Part shown: positions 23,912-36,399 of the stretch, one piece after another
Numbering within the stretch: position 1 is the stretch's first letter
Layout: every line of letters begins with the position of its first letter
DNA from: Stentor coeruleus
Taxonomy: Eukaryota > Ciliophora > Heterotrichea > Heterotrichida > Stentoridae
Assembly: GCA_001970955.1 (NCBI GenBank)
Contig: MPUH01000062.1
Span: 62,001 to 126,000, forward strand
Length of the DNA: 64,000 nucleotides
Direction of reading: 5' to 3'
Translations under genes and position numbers: made by a program
Notes under the pieces: generated by a model
Database searches by the model: none
Seen by the model: the letters and a program-made list of their open reading frames with translations, nothing else
Told to the model about the DNA's origin: nothing

Positions 23912-26900
23912 CTATTCTAAATTAAAACTCCTGCAATCACTTTCCTCTCTTTGTTTTATTGTCTTAGTCTTTTCTTCCTTTCCTCCTAATCTTGTTATGC
24001 CAGAAACCAATCCTTGGACAACAAAAACTTCTATTAAAAAATACACAATAAACGTCAAAACCCATCTTTGCTGTAAATTCTCATAGATTTTTGAATTGAT
24101 TTTAACACAAATTCCAATAGCTGCAATGTTTAAAATCCCACATATAACAAAACCAATTATTTTCCATGAGTTTCTAATAAAACAATGAATTCTAATGATA
24201 CTTAAAGATATTGATATAAATTGGGTTATACATAAAGATATAAACCCATTTAAAAGGCTTATATGCTTTATTGATTTAGTATAGTTTGAAAGATTTGTTG
24301 TATATTCTAAAATTCCTATAAAAGCTAATAGTGTAATAGAAATTGTCTCAAGTTCGATTATAGTAAAACTTCTTATCATAGGTCGTTGTTTAACAAATAG
24401 ACTTGATATGCTAAAGATTTGTATGTATTTATAAGCTGTGAATTCATCTTCTCTTTTTCTGTCAAAAATAGCAAAGAATATACCTAAAACTAAGGCTAGG
24501 GCAAGAATTATACCTATTGTAAAGCTTATAAAAGGCTTGTTTTTCCAAGTCATTACTTTGGCAAGTTTAAAAGTTGACCCTTTTTCTATTAAAATATCGA
24601 ATTTCCCAGCTTCTACATGAGTTATTCTACACCCATTGCTTTTCCAATTGTTATCTTCTAAATAAAAACACTCGTAATAATCTGATAAAACTAGTCTTGA
24701 ATCTTTTAACGTTAATAATATATAATTTATATCAGATAGATTCATTATCATCAAATCTTGGACCTTGAAAACACCTTTAGTATAAATCCCTGATTTATAA
24801 ATATTTAAGTTGAATATAATATCAGGTGTCCAAAATGATATAAAACAAACATCATAAACTGATAATTCTGATAAATAATCCCCAGCTACAATTTTTATCT
24901 CAAAATCATCAAAAACCTTATAAAATTCAGCATATTTCCCTCCTTGATTTCTATGTTTATAATATGTTAAATTTCCTATATAATAAATTTCATCACCTGG
25001 AAGCAAATTGCTTGTATAATTTAAGTCTATTAACTGAGCAAATTCTATTATTTCATCAAGACTCATAAACTTAGAAATCCTTCCTAAATACGATAAAATT
25101 TCTTTTAATTCAGCTTTATCAATAAGATTTCTATACAAGTTTATTTTGTTAATTACAAAATCTGAAAAAATAGATACTTGAGATTTACTAAAATAATTCG
25201 CTTGTTTCGCTATACTTGATATACAAGCTAAAAATATATTAAGCACAGATTCATTTATCGGTTCAGTTTTAAAATAATCATAGAAAATATTGAGAATTAT
25301 ATTAAATATTGACATATTTGGATAATCTAAATAATGCATAATAACATCAGGAATAGTATCATGATTGTTAATTTCTTCTACTAATGATGAGTTTTCTGAT
25401 AAAATTCTCAATGATTTTTTAAGATCACAATTATAATTATTACATCCGTAACTATCACAAACTTTTACTATAGCTTTTTGAATTAAATCTTGAGGGTAAA
25501 GCGTAACAGTAAAAGAAAATATATTACTTGTTTTCCAATATACAATATCTTGATTATCTATAAATCCGAATTTATATGTTAATTGACTGTATTTTGAGTA
25601 ACAATTATTAGCTTTTAATAGGAATTTATTAGAAGATAATGTTGATGTTAGATTATCACATATAGGAAGGAATTTTGTTTCAATATTGATATATGAAGAT
25701 AAATCTATAAAAGATTGACTTGATACATTTAAAGTTATTTTATAATTCATGTTTTCATTAAAAGAATAAGATGGGATTTGTATATATGATTGATTCAATA
25801 AAAAACTTTTAGTATTTATTTCTGGGTCGATTGTCCATATAAAAACCCCATCATCAGGGATTTCAATTTGTGGGATTATTGTTAAAGGTTTAGATATATC
25901 ATATGGATTTTCTATAGACCCAAGATTTATTATGCCTTTTATCCTAGAATCAACTTGTATTTCAACATTTTTTGATACAGATACTTGATCTGATTTAGCT
26001 ATAAATGTAAGTTTATATATAGCCCCATTAGTTAAGTATTGCTTTTTTATTATAAGATCTTGACTTTCAGGGTTTTGAATAAGTTTATTTCCATAATTAT
26101 CCAAGCAAGATGATTGATCTTGTATGCAGCTCCATGAAAATGTTATATTTTCGGTATTAGAATTAGAAACTTTGCCTGATATTATGAAATCTTCATTCAG
26201 ACCGATTAATCCACTTGATCTACTTAGTTCAATGTTTATGTCATCAGAAAAAACTTCGATTTCAAGTTCTCCTTTTCCTGAGCCTGTACCTTGAGATGAA
26301 TTTAAGCTTACTAAAACTATGAAATTATAAGTTTTTTTAGCATTAAAAGTAAATGGGTTGATTATTAGCGCACTTGGGTCAGAAGATGATTTAAGTATAG
26401 ATGTAACATTTAAAGGTTCTGATGATATGTATTCCCAGGAATATATAATTTGACCTTCAAGTCCACATAAACTAAATACGCTAGCTTGAATAAAAAGATA
26501 GTCTTCAGCAGTGATTTTGACCTTATTCCCAACATTAATATCAACTGTAAGGGTTATGTTATCATCAATATTCATCTTAGAACTTTGTATAGAATATGTT
26601 TCAAAAATTATACTAACAACTTTTAGGGTTACTTTATAAACACCTATTTTAAGGGTATTTTTGCTTAGAATAACCTCAGATGAATTCAGTTTTCCCTCAT
26701 CGACAATAAGATTATTACCATTATCAACATTTTTTATAGTCCAGTTATATATATAATCAGAACTTTGATATTTTGTAAAAAGTTTTATATCATCATTTAT
26801 ACATGGAATTGATATGTTTAATGGAACAAATATATCTATTTTAGGTACTGGTAGAGGATATATTATTGAAATGCTTGTTGAAATGTATTTTTGAAAAACT

Positions 26901-29782
26901 GTACAGGGTTTTGTATTTGAAATAAGAGATTGGTTAAATGATAATATTTCTATTACTGGGTGTAAAGTTATATTACTAGTCAAAAATATTGATTTTGTTG
27001 TTGTCCATTCGCATGATATGATAGAAGTCTTAAGTGAATTCGGTAAAATAAAGAGGTCAGAGCAGTTTTCAAAGGTAATATTTTCTGGAACCACATCAAA
27101 CTCAATAATAATACCCGTAAAATCCTCTGTATAATAAGCAGTAATATCGCTATCTAAAATATAATTTTTGCAATTAACGCATTCTTCGTTAATATCTAAA
27201 AACCCTTCATCACAAATGCACCCCTGCTCGATGTTATAGAATTTTCTATTATTTTTACATAAACACGAAATTCCATCTTTCACAGCTCCAAAAACGCAAT
27301 TTTCACATCCTTGTAAACTTGGCACTGAACATAAATTATCATAAACAATAATTTGAGTTAAAGGATATAAAATATATTTTGAAGGATATTCACATCTAGC
27401 AGTTAATGAAGTTACCCCAATATTATCGAAATAAACAGTAAATTTAAGTACCCCAATATTAGTCTCTTTTGTCGTAATACCTTTGAGTTTGAGATTATCT
27501 GATATTAAATATCCAATATTTTTATCCTTATAATGCATATCGTCAAAACTATAAAGTTCAACTGTAACATGTAGAGGCTCACCAATTCTTAAAAATAATT
27601 GATCTGTTTGTATAAACAAAGACATAACTTTCTTTGTATATTCTATAGAAAATATATCAGAATGAGCTATATTAATGGCCATATTGCTTGAAATAATAAA
27701 ATAGTATTCCCCATCAGATAGTACACGTAGGTTTATAACTTCAGCTTCATTATTTTCTGTAGTCCTGCATTTCCAGTTAGAAATTTCCCCATTATTGCTG
27801 ATTTTTAGGACAAAGTCACAATCACAAAACAAAATTTCATGAGTAAAATCAGGATCTTTATATAAAGACACTAAGAAAGAAATTTCACTATCAGGATCTT
27901 TAATCTAAATATACAATACCCCATTAAAATCTCCAGTAATTTTCAAATACCCTTTCCCAGTAAAGTTAAGTGTTTGATTAAAAATATATTTTCCACTGAT
28001 AACAACGTGAGAATCTCCAATAATATTAAGGGTAAAGTTTTTAGAATAAATAGTCCCGTTTATAGTCATAGTATTTTCTAATATCATAAAGTCTTGATAT
28101 GTTTCTAAATAAAATGTTATATATAAACCCACACCATTATAAGGATATTCATATAAACTATCATAAAACAATTGACCTGTTATAAATATCGGGGTTGATA
28201 AATCGACTAAGGTTTTATCCTCATCATTTACCATCCTTGTAGCATTAACATATAATTTAGGGATAATTTCTTGTGAATATATAACATATGATCCTCTGAC
28301 AAACAATAAATTATAGCTTATTGGCTCTAAAGCTATAAGACTTGGAATATGTAATTCACCTGATGACATGTTTGAATATGATCCAATAAATATCCCCCCA
28401 GGCATTAAAGTTACAGCGAAATTATAGTCATTTGATAAAAATGGATATGTTTTATTAGTATCTTTATATAAGCTTATTGTTACTGGGAATGGTTTTTTTA
28501 TTAGAATTTTCTATATGATGATTACATCTGGGAAATTAAAATCGACAAATGGGTAGATTTTAAAAACTTCTGATAGTTGAGTACTTACAGATGCAGTTGC
28601 TATGATTCTAAAATCTCCTACTGATAATATTCTAAGATTGGTAAAAAAAACTGAACCTTCATATGTAAAATTAGAAGTTATACCAGAAAGAGTCCCTCCA
28701 GATGTTACACCTAAGCTAACTTCAATTGATTTTTTGGTAAATAAAGCATTTTTATAAAGTACGTCAACTTTTAGATTGAATGCGACACCTGAAATACTAG
28801 GCTAAGTAGATGTTACAGGCCCATCCGGGAAAAATATATTGATTCCCAAATTATAAACTGAAAACTGGCTGGAGTATCCCGCTTGAAGGCCTGGAGAAAT
28901 CGCAAGCAATTCATAATAACCTTCAACTAAAACTCTCAAATCATTAAATACCGTCGTACCATTTACCATATTCTTACTAGCTCCTCCGGTATAATTCCAA
29001 TGCCCATCCAAAACAGCTTCCACAGAATAATTCCCTTCACTATCAACCTGATTAAATCCTTGATCAAAATATGCAACAGCTGTGATATCATTAATTATTT
29101 CTCCAGTATAATATTCCTAAATATCAATTACATCAGATAGATTTCCTATTAAAGCTAAATATGGACTATCTAAAGCTGTAACATTAACTTCAATATATAT
29201 CGAATAATAATATTGTCCTACAAATAAAATCTTCTTGAGTCCAATATTATTAAATGTTATATGCATCATAGTATATCCATTAGTCGAAGGTCTAAAAGTC
29301 ATCCCAGTCATATTTTCATCATAAAGTTCGTATGCATTAAAACTTGTCTTATCTATTAATTCACCATTATAGTTCCATCTAAGATCAATTTCGAATTTAA
29401 AAAGCTGCTTTGAAGGAGTTTCGAATGCTTTAGTGGTCATTGGATAGCAAGAGTCTCTTGTTATTGTGATTGGGTCAGAGATACCATTTGTATAATTTTT
29501 TGATGAGGCTATAAGGTTGAAGATCCCTGCACACCAGAGATTATGATAAAAATACATCACACCTTTGATGGAATAACCTTTGTAATAATCGCTTTCAATT
29601 GTACTTGAAGGATTTAGGTACATGTAAATTGTAGTGCCGGTAATATCTAGTATAGTATCGTTGATGCTCATAAGGAAAACATTTCCTTTTACCGAATTAG
29701 CTGTTGTGGAGTCTATAACTATTTTGAGATAGTCTGCAGTACAAACACCTAATAAAACAAAAACAGCCATAAACACTTTCAT
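23912..29782 (-). CDS. Polycystin-like giant membrane protein with REJ-type region
   Basis: This gene has five exons (29782-29132, 29116-28817, 28801-28526, 28510-27920, 27904-23912) across four 15-nt introns, giving 1936 residues. Order: signal peptide (1-16); repeated beta-sandwich segments (about 20-780) resembling filamin or Ig-like units; a Cys-rich EGF-like patch (about 795-850); a long region like the receptor-for-egg-jelly module of polycystin-1 (about 855-1430); a degenerate GPS/GAIN-like stretch (about 1686-1725, with a W-x3-GC core but without the later CxC and HLT cleavage motif); then five TM segments from about 1730 (polycystin-1 has eleven). Polycystin-1 proteins are surface mechanosensors or chemosensors. 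The weak GPS motif suggests no self-cleavage. The exact N-terminal domain class is uncertain. Splicing is well supported because all four introns share one pattern and keep the frame. Confidence 0.82.
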
Positions 29783-30232
29783 TTATAAACTTTTGAAATA
29801 CCTTATTAAGATGTACCAAAGATGTTGATGTGATAAGGTTTATAGTAAATAAAATATACTACATACCACTATTAATTAATACTTTATGCTTCAAATTCCT
29901 ATATCTGATCATATTCTATTAATCCTAAATGAAATAAAAGTATTAAATTTTTCAAAAGCATACTTTTTGATATCAAATAAACAGATTCTGTATATTTCTA
30001 TTAGAGGAACATGCAATGAAAGAACTTATATTAAAACACTATGCTCACCTACACACACACTAAATATCTCAATTCATAAAACATTTTTATTAAAAATCTT
30101 ACAATTTATTATATATATAAAAACATCAACACTCTCTCAAGCATACATTAACAAATTTCCATTTACCTCTCCTACATCAAGTTCTTTACAAATTATTTTA
30201 TCATTTTTTACCTATAAATTCCTACCTAACTC
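29783..30232. other. Intergenic region between two minus-strand genes
   Basis: 450 bases. A plus-strand open frame of about 130 codons (29886-30287) overlaps the DnaJ gene end on the opposite strand and reads as low-complexity AT sequence, so I do not call it. Nothing else recognised. Confidence 0.4.
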
Positions 30233-31117
30233 CTATTTTGGGGGTCCTTTTCTATACATCTCTCTAGCAAATTCATCCCAAACATGATCTCTCTCATTAT
30301 TCCTATTACTTGTATTACGCATATCATATGAAGGGTCTCTATAATATCCATTCATTTCCCTTCTTTTAAAAATCCCATACAAGAAAGATGCTGTAACTAT
30401 AATAATAAAGAAAAAACTAGTCCCAATAAAAAAATCCATAGCAACACTTTTACTTTCTCTCTCTTGCCAATCATCCTTCTTCCATCCTTTACTAAACTCA
30501 TTTATAAACTCCTCAAATTCCTCATTAGTTTTTCTTTTCTTATTATCTTTTTGGTTTTGATAACTATCCTCATAATCATCATTATTATTTTTCGATTTAG
30601 TAAATGAATAAAAAACTCTTCTTCCAGTTCTTGGGTCGTAATACTCATAATATTCAGTTTTTCTTTTAGTTTTTTTTGTTTTTGTATTCTTTGTAGCTTG
30701 ATCTCTAAAAAACTCATCAAAATTCTGACCATAAGGATTAAATCCAGTCCCTGATCTACCTTTATTTTGTTGACTCCATTGATAAAATGGATCATTATAA
30801 TTATCGTTTTTTGTATTACCATAATTAGAATTCCCAGAATTGTTCCATTGAGCATAATCTCCATATTTACTTCCTGCAGTTCTCATAGCATCATATTCTG
30901 AACGACCATTTTCATTACCTAATACACTCCAAGCTTCTCCAAGTTGTTTGAATTTTTCTTCATTTCCTGTTGGAGAATCGGGATGATATTGTTTTGCTAG
31001 TTTTAAATATGCTGAACGGATTTCAGTTTTGGTTGCGGTTGGAGCTACATTGAGGATTTTGTAATAATCTTTTGATGTGAAATTATTACCGATAGATCTT
31101 AGAAGCTTACCAATCAT
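30233..31117 (-). CDS. DnaJ-domain membrane protein (type III Hsp40)
   Basis: This 294-residue protein has its J domain at about 16-80, with the Hsp70-activating H45-P46-D47 motif. A Gly/Asn/Lys-rich linker follows, then one TM segment (about 227-250) and a short polar tail. It lacks the CxxCxGxG zinc fingers and C-terminal substrate domain of types I and II, so it is type III and would recruit a Hsp70 at a membrane. The first 15 residues are basic and amphipathic (MIGKLLRSIGNNF), which could be a mitochondrial targeting sequence; the ER is the alternative. One exon. Confidence 0.88.
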   Translation of the reverse strand: MIGKLLRSIGNNFTSKDYYKILNVAPTATKTEIRSAYLKLAKQYHPDSPTGNEEKFKQLGEAWSVLGNENGRSEYDAMRTAGSKYGDYAQWNNSGNSNYGNTKNDNYNDPFYQWSQQNKGRSGTGFNPYGQNFDEFFRDQATKNTKTKKTKRKTEYYEYYDPRTGRRVFYSFTKSKNNNDDYEDSYQNQKDNKKRKTNEEFEEFINEFSKGWKKDDWQERESKSVAMDFFIGTSFFFIIIVTASFLYGIFKRREMNGYYRDPSYDMRNTSNRNNERDHVWDEFAREMYRKGPPK

Positions 31118-31559
31118 TATGGTAATATTATTAGTATGAAAGTTTTAATAGATATAAGATTTTTAGCTATATGAATAAGTCATTTTTATGAGGTTTTGTT
31201 TTATGTTGTTGATAAGATAGGTAGGGAATAATAGGTTTTGGAGGCTGAATGGATGTATTTGGTGTGATGCGGGTGCTTAGGTTAGAGGGTTATGCTTTTT
31301 TTTTCATATTTGGCATTATGATTTTTTGATAGAGGATTTTAGTAATAAGGAATAGTATGGAAGAATTTTTTTAACACAGATTGATTTGAATAAATTATAT
31401 AAATCACATTTACTCATATAGGAAATATATATTTATCCATAGTCAAATTCAGATAAAAAAATATATGAGTAATACATACACTCATTATCCATATATAATA
31501 ATTAAAACAAATACTCAAATTTCAATACAAAACAATATTTTCTTACAATAGTAATATAA
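31118..31559. other. Divergent promoter region, nothing distinctive
   Basis: 442 bases between the divergent DnaJ gene and the repeat-motif protein. A G/T-rich half (31190-31340) adjoins an A/T-rich half (31370-31559). No recognisable element. Confidence 0.4.
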
Positions 31560-32054
31560 ATGGATTCATCACAGCTATCAGACCTCAATAGAAATGATCC
31601 AAACATCTCATCAAATTCAAGCCTAGATCAAAAACCAGCATTCACTCCTCCCCAAATTCCTAAACCTGAAGCAAGCATAACATGTCGTCATATATTGTCA
31701 ACAAATAACCTCAACAATTTTTCATGTGAAGAAATCCGATACCTAAAATACAATAAAAATTATGCATCTATGATCCTGAAAACTTCCCAAAATATTACGA
31801 ATATCCCTAATCCTAATCATCCTCAATTGTTTACAAATAAAAGTTTACAACCAACTTTTCCTGATGAAAATATTATATGTAAACATGTTTTATCAACATC
31901 AACTTTACAATATCTATCTTGTGAAGAATTAAGAAATTTCTCATACAATAAGAATACTGGAATAAAAAATACAGGTTTAAAAAATGATCAATTGAGTTTT
32001 GGGTCCAGAGCATCAACATCAAATGTACCAAAATTTACATTTACTTGGAAGTAA
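31560..32054 (+). CDS. Small protein with a duplicated motif resembling the Nup98 EELR segment
   Basis: I do not recognise this 164-residue, low-complexity, Asn/Ser/Pro-rich protein. It holds two copies of a motif of about 26 residues (C42-N67 and C107-N132), each with C-x-H-[IV]-L-S-T, then S-C-E-E-[IL]-R, then Y-N-K-N. The S-x-E-E-L-R core and its spacing resemble a conserved segment of the nucleoporin Nup98 (KSLEELRLEDY), and one FG dipeptide lies near the C terminus (SFGSR). A nuclear-pore role is therefore possible but not shown. One exon. The next gene starts only 38 bases after its stop. Confidence 0.7.
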   Translation: MDSSQLSDLNRNDPNISSNSSLDQKPAFTPPQIPKPEASITCRHILSTNNLNNFSCEEIRYLKYNKNYASMILKTSQNITNIPNPNHPQLFTNKSLQPTFPDENIICKHVLSTSTLQYLSCEELRNFSYNKNTGIKNTGLKNDQLSFGSRASTSNVPKFTFTWK

Positions 32055-32092
32055 TAGATTAATAAAAATATTAGTTGGTAGAATATTTAAAT

Positions 32093-33433
32093 ATGAGCTC
32101 CTTAGACCTGAGGAATCAAAAATTAGCAGAATTGCGTGAGTACAAATCTAAAGGTATGAGAAAAATCCCTTTGTATTCTGAAAGTTTAAGGCCTAATGAA
32201 CTTAATAAGGCTGAGATTCCTCCTGAAAGGATGCCTCCATTGCCTACTCCAAAAATCGAAGTTATAAAAAGTCCATTCGGCTCAATACCTACTATATCAA
32301 ACCCAGAACCCTCACAAGTAATTGAAACAATCTCTGATCCAAACCCTTTTCAACCTCCACCAGAAACCAAAACTCTTGAAACTGTAGCTGAAGTAGTACC
32401 TTCTTTAAACCCTCCTCCAAAGCAAGACCAGCCTCAAAAATCTCCCCAGCCCAACAAATACCAAGAACAAATTTCCTCATTAAAACAACAAATCCAATCG
32501 AAAAAACTCTCAATTTCAACCTTATCAAAAACCATCTTATCATCCAAACAAGAAAAAAATTTCATCCAAAATGAAGTCAAAAAAATGATCCTCGACCAAA
32601 ACCTTCTTATAAAAACCTTATCATCCAAAGTAATCTAAAATTAGCGTGCTGAATACGAATCTGCTGCATCATCATTTCTAGATACTCTTCATAGTATTTC
32701 TAACGAAGATAATCAAATCGAAGTCACATACAAACTTAATGATTTAAAAAAGTCTATAGAAGTAGCAAGGATATCCTTACAAAAAAAAGAGGAAAAAAGT
32801 AAAGCTTTAAAAGAAGATCTTCAAGAAGTTACAAGTGAAAATCGTATGGCTAGTGGAGCATTACCAACAACTGTACCTGAGCCTTATGATGAATCATTGC
32901 AACCTGAGCTTTGTGTACCATATCAACGGAATTTAGTTTCAGATATGGGATCTACTATGGGTCTTGCAGCATTTCCTCATCCAACATTATCAAATCCAAG
33001 TCCTTTAGGTATAAAAATTAAACTCTCAGAGGAATCTAAAGGAATGCATTATCCATCACCAGACCCTCATGAAAATGTTTTACATCAAAGTACTGGAGAA
33101 ACTTTGCATGTACTTCATGAAAGCGATCAAGGTGCAGCAACACCTCCAAATGATCTTCAATGGGGAGGTGATCAAGAAATTCTTATACAAGATTCATCAG
33201 AAGAAGCTAAAGAACCAGGAACACCTAAAAGAGATGGAAGTATAAGAAGAAATTCTAGTGGAAGTAGTACTCCTCATAGATATACAGATTCAGTACATAG
33301 GGTGCATAATCTTCTTGGACCGAGTATTCATAGTTATAATTCGGAAGAAGATGGGGATTTTTTTAACACTTTGACGAGAGAAAGTAGGGATAAACGCCGA
33401 ACAGAAACAAATAGCAGGTCTTTATTTGATTAA
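32093..33433 (+). CDS. Proline-rich coiled-coil protein of unknown function
   Basis: This gene has two exons (32093-32629, 32645-33433) joined across a 15-nt intron gtaatctaaaattag, giving 441 residues. Residues 1-115 are basic and then Pro-rich (several PPP runs). About 118-250 is a predicted coiled coil rich in Gln, Lys, Ser and Leu. The C-terminal half is acidic, Ser-rich and disordered. No catalytic or known domain is visible. A scaffold or cytoskeletal role would fit but is not shown. The ATG at 32093 is the first in frame. Confidence 0.8.
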
Positions 33434-34785
33434 TAGAATTTATCAAGTTTATTAAGTTTGTATATGTGTTGGAGAGTTTTTATTGGAGTAGTTTTGAGTT
33501 TTTAAGATAAGGTTCAGTGGTTGATGTTACTTTTTGTATTTTATTTGGTTAGAACATGAAAGTTAGTTATTTTCGATTATTGTATACATAAAATTACAGT
33601 TTTTTTTCATATTTATTCTTAGAGTATACTATAAAATTTTCTCAGTAATAATGGGTAAACTATAAGATAATATAACTTTAGATGCAGATTAATTTATTAT
33701 GTTTCAACTTTAACAATTAGATATTTTAGGATTTAAATCAAATTTATAGTGGTGCTTCTAAAGACCAAAAATAAATTAAGAGTATCGTCTCACTTAATTT
33801 CAATCTAGAATTTTAAAAAATTAATCCATAACGAATGCTTTTTGTAAACCTGCACGCACAGCATTTCAAAACATAGCCATTAACTAATGATTATCTTTGT
33901 TAAGTTTAGAAAGTCGATTTTATTAAGAGAAATTCATTGAATTGCTTATTAACTAATACCGTGCACACCATTTTATAGCTAGTTTTTGCACTTTTAGCTC
34001 ATAATATAGTGTAAAAAAAAGGAAATTCACTTCATCGCCGCTTTATTATTAAAAATTTCTTGCCCGACACGATTCTTTCTGAATTCTCCTTGTGCCCTAT
34101 AATTTTTAAGTCCAAACTATGAAAACTCTAGGAAATACCAATAACTGAAAGAATTACAATGGGTACATCAGCGAGATTTTCAAAATAGCAAATCTATAAT
34201 TAAATTCTTCCTAATGTTTTTTTTCTCTTAATAACTCTTTAAAACATAGAGTTTTTTAAAATCTAAACAATCCATCTCCCTTTCTATCGATGCCATATTT
34301 TTACACCATAAAGTCGAAATTACAAAAAAACCTTTCAAAGCAGCACAATCTACATGATATTATCTTTATCTTCAATTTTTATTATATCAAAACTAATCTA
34401 ACCCTCAAAAAGCTATAAAATCTCTATCTTACCTTTAAGCTTTACAAACACTAAATTAAACAATTAAATCCACCTTAAGAAAAAATGGTGACACGACTGG
34501 AAGTTCAGCATCCAAAACTAATAAAATAAACTCTTTAAAACTAATATTATAAATTAAAACATACAAAAATCCTCAACCTACTTTTTATTTTATAAAACAT
34601 TCTCTTCAATATATCATCATTTACTTGCAATTTACATTAGATTTTCCTATACAATACAAACACAAAATCTTATATCTCAATTAATTCTTTTTAATCCTCA
34701 AACTACTAGTTTTTACCTATTTTTTCATTCAATAACGCTATCGTAATATCCATATTTCCCATACTGTTCATTTATATTTTACGAT
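33434..34785. other. Longest gene-free region of the window (1.35 kb)
   Basis: No open frame longer than background on either strand. Two patches are richer in G+C than the surroundings: about 33830-33870 and 34030-34110. The last 500 bases before the CDPK are nearly G-free on the plus strand. I could not fit a tRNA, U snRNA or SRP RNA here; a structured RNA in the richer patches is possible but unsupported. Confidence 0.4.
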
Positions 34786-36291
34786 ATGGGTTGTTCTCCT
34801 CTTGGAATTTTCGGAAGAAAAAATGAATCTCACTCAGAAAAGTCTTCTGAGTACATTGTTAACAATACACAAAGCTTAAAAATTGATGCCAGACTTTTTA
34901 TAAATAAACGCACTGGTTTATTATCTCAAGAATATACTATAGGGCCAAAAATTGGTGCTGGATCATTTGGCTTTGTTCGAGAAGCTACATCAATAAATCT
35001 TAAGAAAAAAAGAGCTATAAAGAGCATTAAAAAATCGGAAATCTCGCAAAGTTTAAAAGAAAGAGCTGAATTCGTCGCTGAAGTTAACATTTTAATAAAA
35101 ACTGACCATCCTAATGTTGTAAAGCTTTATGAGTTTTATGAGGATGATAGGTATTATCACTTAGTTACAGAGTTTTTGACTGGAGGGGAGCTTTTGGATT
35201 TTATAATTAAAAGAAAGTGGCTCTGTGAACCAATTGCAGCCCATTTTATGAGTCAGCTTTTAAGTGGAGTCGCGTATTGTCATTCAAATAATATAGTACA
35301 TAGAGATTTGAAGCCAGAAAATTTACTTTTAGACAAAGATACCCCAGAAGCTCTTTTGAAAATAATTGATTTTGGAACTTCAAAAATTTTTGACCCAACT
35401 AAGCGAATGACACACAAATATGGAACAGTTTACTATGTAGCACCTGAAGTGCTTCAAGGGTATTATAATGAAAAATGTGACATATGGAGCTGTGGGGTAA
35501 TTTTATACCTATTACTCTCTGGTAGGCCTCCTTTTTATGCAAAGTCGCATGAAGAAATTCTTGAAAAAATCTTGAAAGGGCACTACTCTTTTGAAGAGCC
35601 TGAATGGGACGAAGTTTCAAACGACGCTAAAGATTTGATTAATCAAATGTTGCATAGAAATTACAATTTTCGAATTTCAGCACTGGATGCACAAAAGCAT
35701 CCTTGGTTTTTATCACAAAAATGTAATGGTCGTCGGCTTTCATCACAAGTTAGACATAAATCAGCACTTGCTAATCTTCAAAATTTCCGTGCTGAGTGTA
35801 AATTTCAACAAGCAGTTTTAACATTTATAGCATCTCAACTATTAACAAAAGAAGAATCAAAAAGGTTTATTGAAGCTTTTAAAGCAATTGACACAAATGG
35901 TGATGGAAAACTTAGTAAAGAAGAATTATTACAATCATATAAAAATGAAATAAATGAACTTTCTGCTATAGAAGAAATTGAAAAAATCATGAAAAAAGCT
36001 GACTCTAATAATTCAGGGTATATCGATTATACAGAATTTGTTATAGCATCAGCTAAATCAGAGATGCTTCTTTGTAACAGTAATTTGGAACAAGCTTTTA
36101 AAGCATTTGACACTGATGGGAATGGGAAAATAAGTGCAGAAGAGCTTAAAGGGATATTAGGAAATGGGCTTAAAGCTAATGATGAAATATGGCTGAAATT
36201 GATTAAAGAAGTTGATGAAAATGGGGATGGAGAGATTGATATTGATGAGTTTAAGACAATGATGATGAAGCTTATTAATCAAGAGATATAA
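34786..36291 (+). CDS. Calcium-dependent protein kinase (CDPK)
   Basis: This 501-residue Ser/Thr kinase is switched on directly by calcium. It starts MGCS: Gly2 is a candidate for N-myristoylation and Cys3 for palmitoylation, which would give membrane anchoring. The kinase domain (about 50-308) has a glycine loop GAGSFGFV, Lys79, H172-R-D, D195-F-G and A219-P-E. The autoinhibitory/junction helix is about 315-350. Four EF-hands follow with loops starting at D369, D406, D442 and D477, all with the canonical calcium ligands. This matches the CDPK family of plants, apicomplexans and ciliates in order and length. One exon, convergent with the DYRK gene. Confidence 0.96.
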   Translation: MGCSPLGIFGRKNESHSEKSSEYIVNNTQSLKIDARLFINKRTGLLSQEYTIGPKIGAGSFGFVREATSINLKKKRAIKSIKKSEISQSLKERAEFVAEVNILIKTDHPNVVKLYEFYEDDRYYHLVTEFLTGGELLDFIIKRKWLCEPIAAHFMSQLLSGVAYCHSNNIVHRDLKPENLLLDKDTPEALLKIIDFGTSKIFDPTKRMTHKYGTVYYVAPEVLQGYYNEKCDIWSCGVILYLLLSGRPPFYAKSHEEILEKILKGHYSFEEPEWDEVSNDAKDLINQMLHRNYNFRISALDAQKHPWFLSQKCNGRRLSSQVRHKSALANLQNFRAECKFQQAVLTFIASQLLTKEESKRFIEAFKAIDTNGDGKLSKEELLQSYKNEINELSAIEEIEKIMKKADSNNSGYIDYTEFVIASAKSEMLLCNSNLEQAFKAFDTDGNGKISAEELKGILGNGLKANDEIWLKLIKEVDENGDGEIDIDEFKTMMMKLINQEI

Positions 36292-36399
36292 ATATTATTC
36301 TACAATAACTATATATTCTTATTATTTAATGTATTTTCAATTGATATTATTTTTTCTTTCATAAAACTTTTTTAGATACTATTTTTTTTTTTATCTAAA

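Noticed and set aside
29886-30287. 133-codon plus-strand open frame
   Set aside because: Low-complexity AT sequence overlapping the DnaJ gene end on the opposite strand, with no domain.
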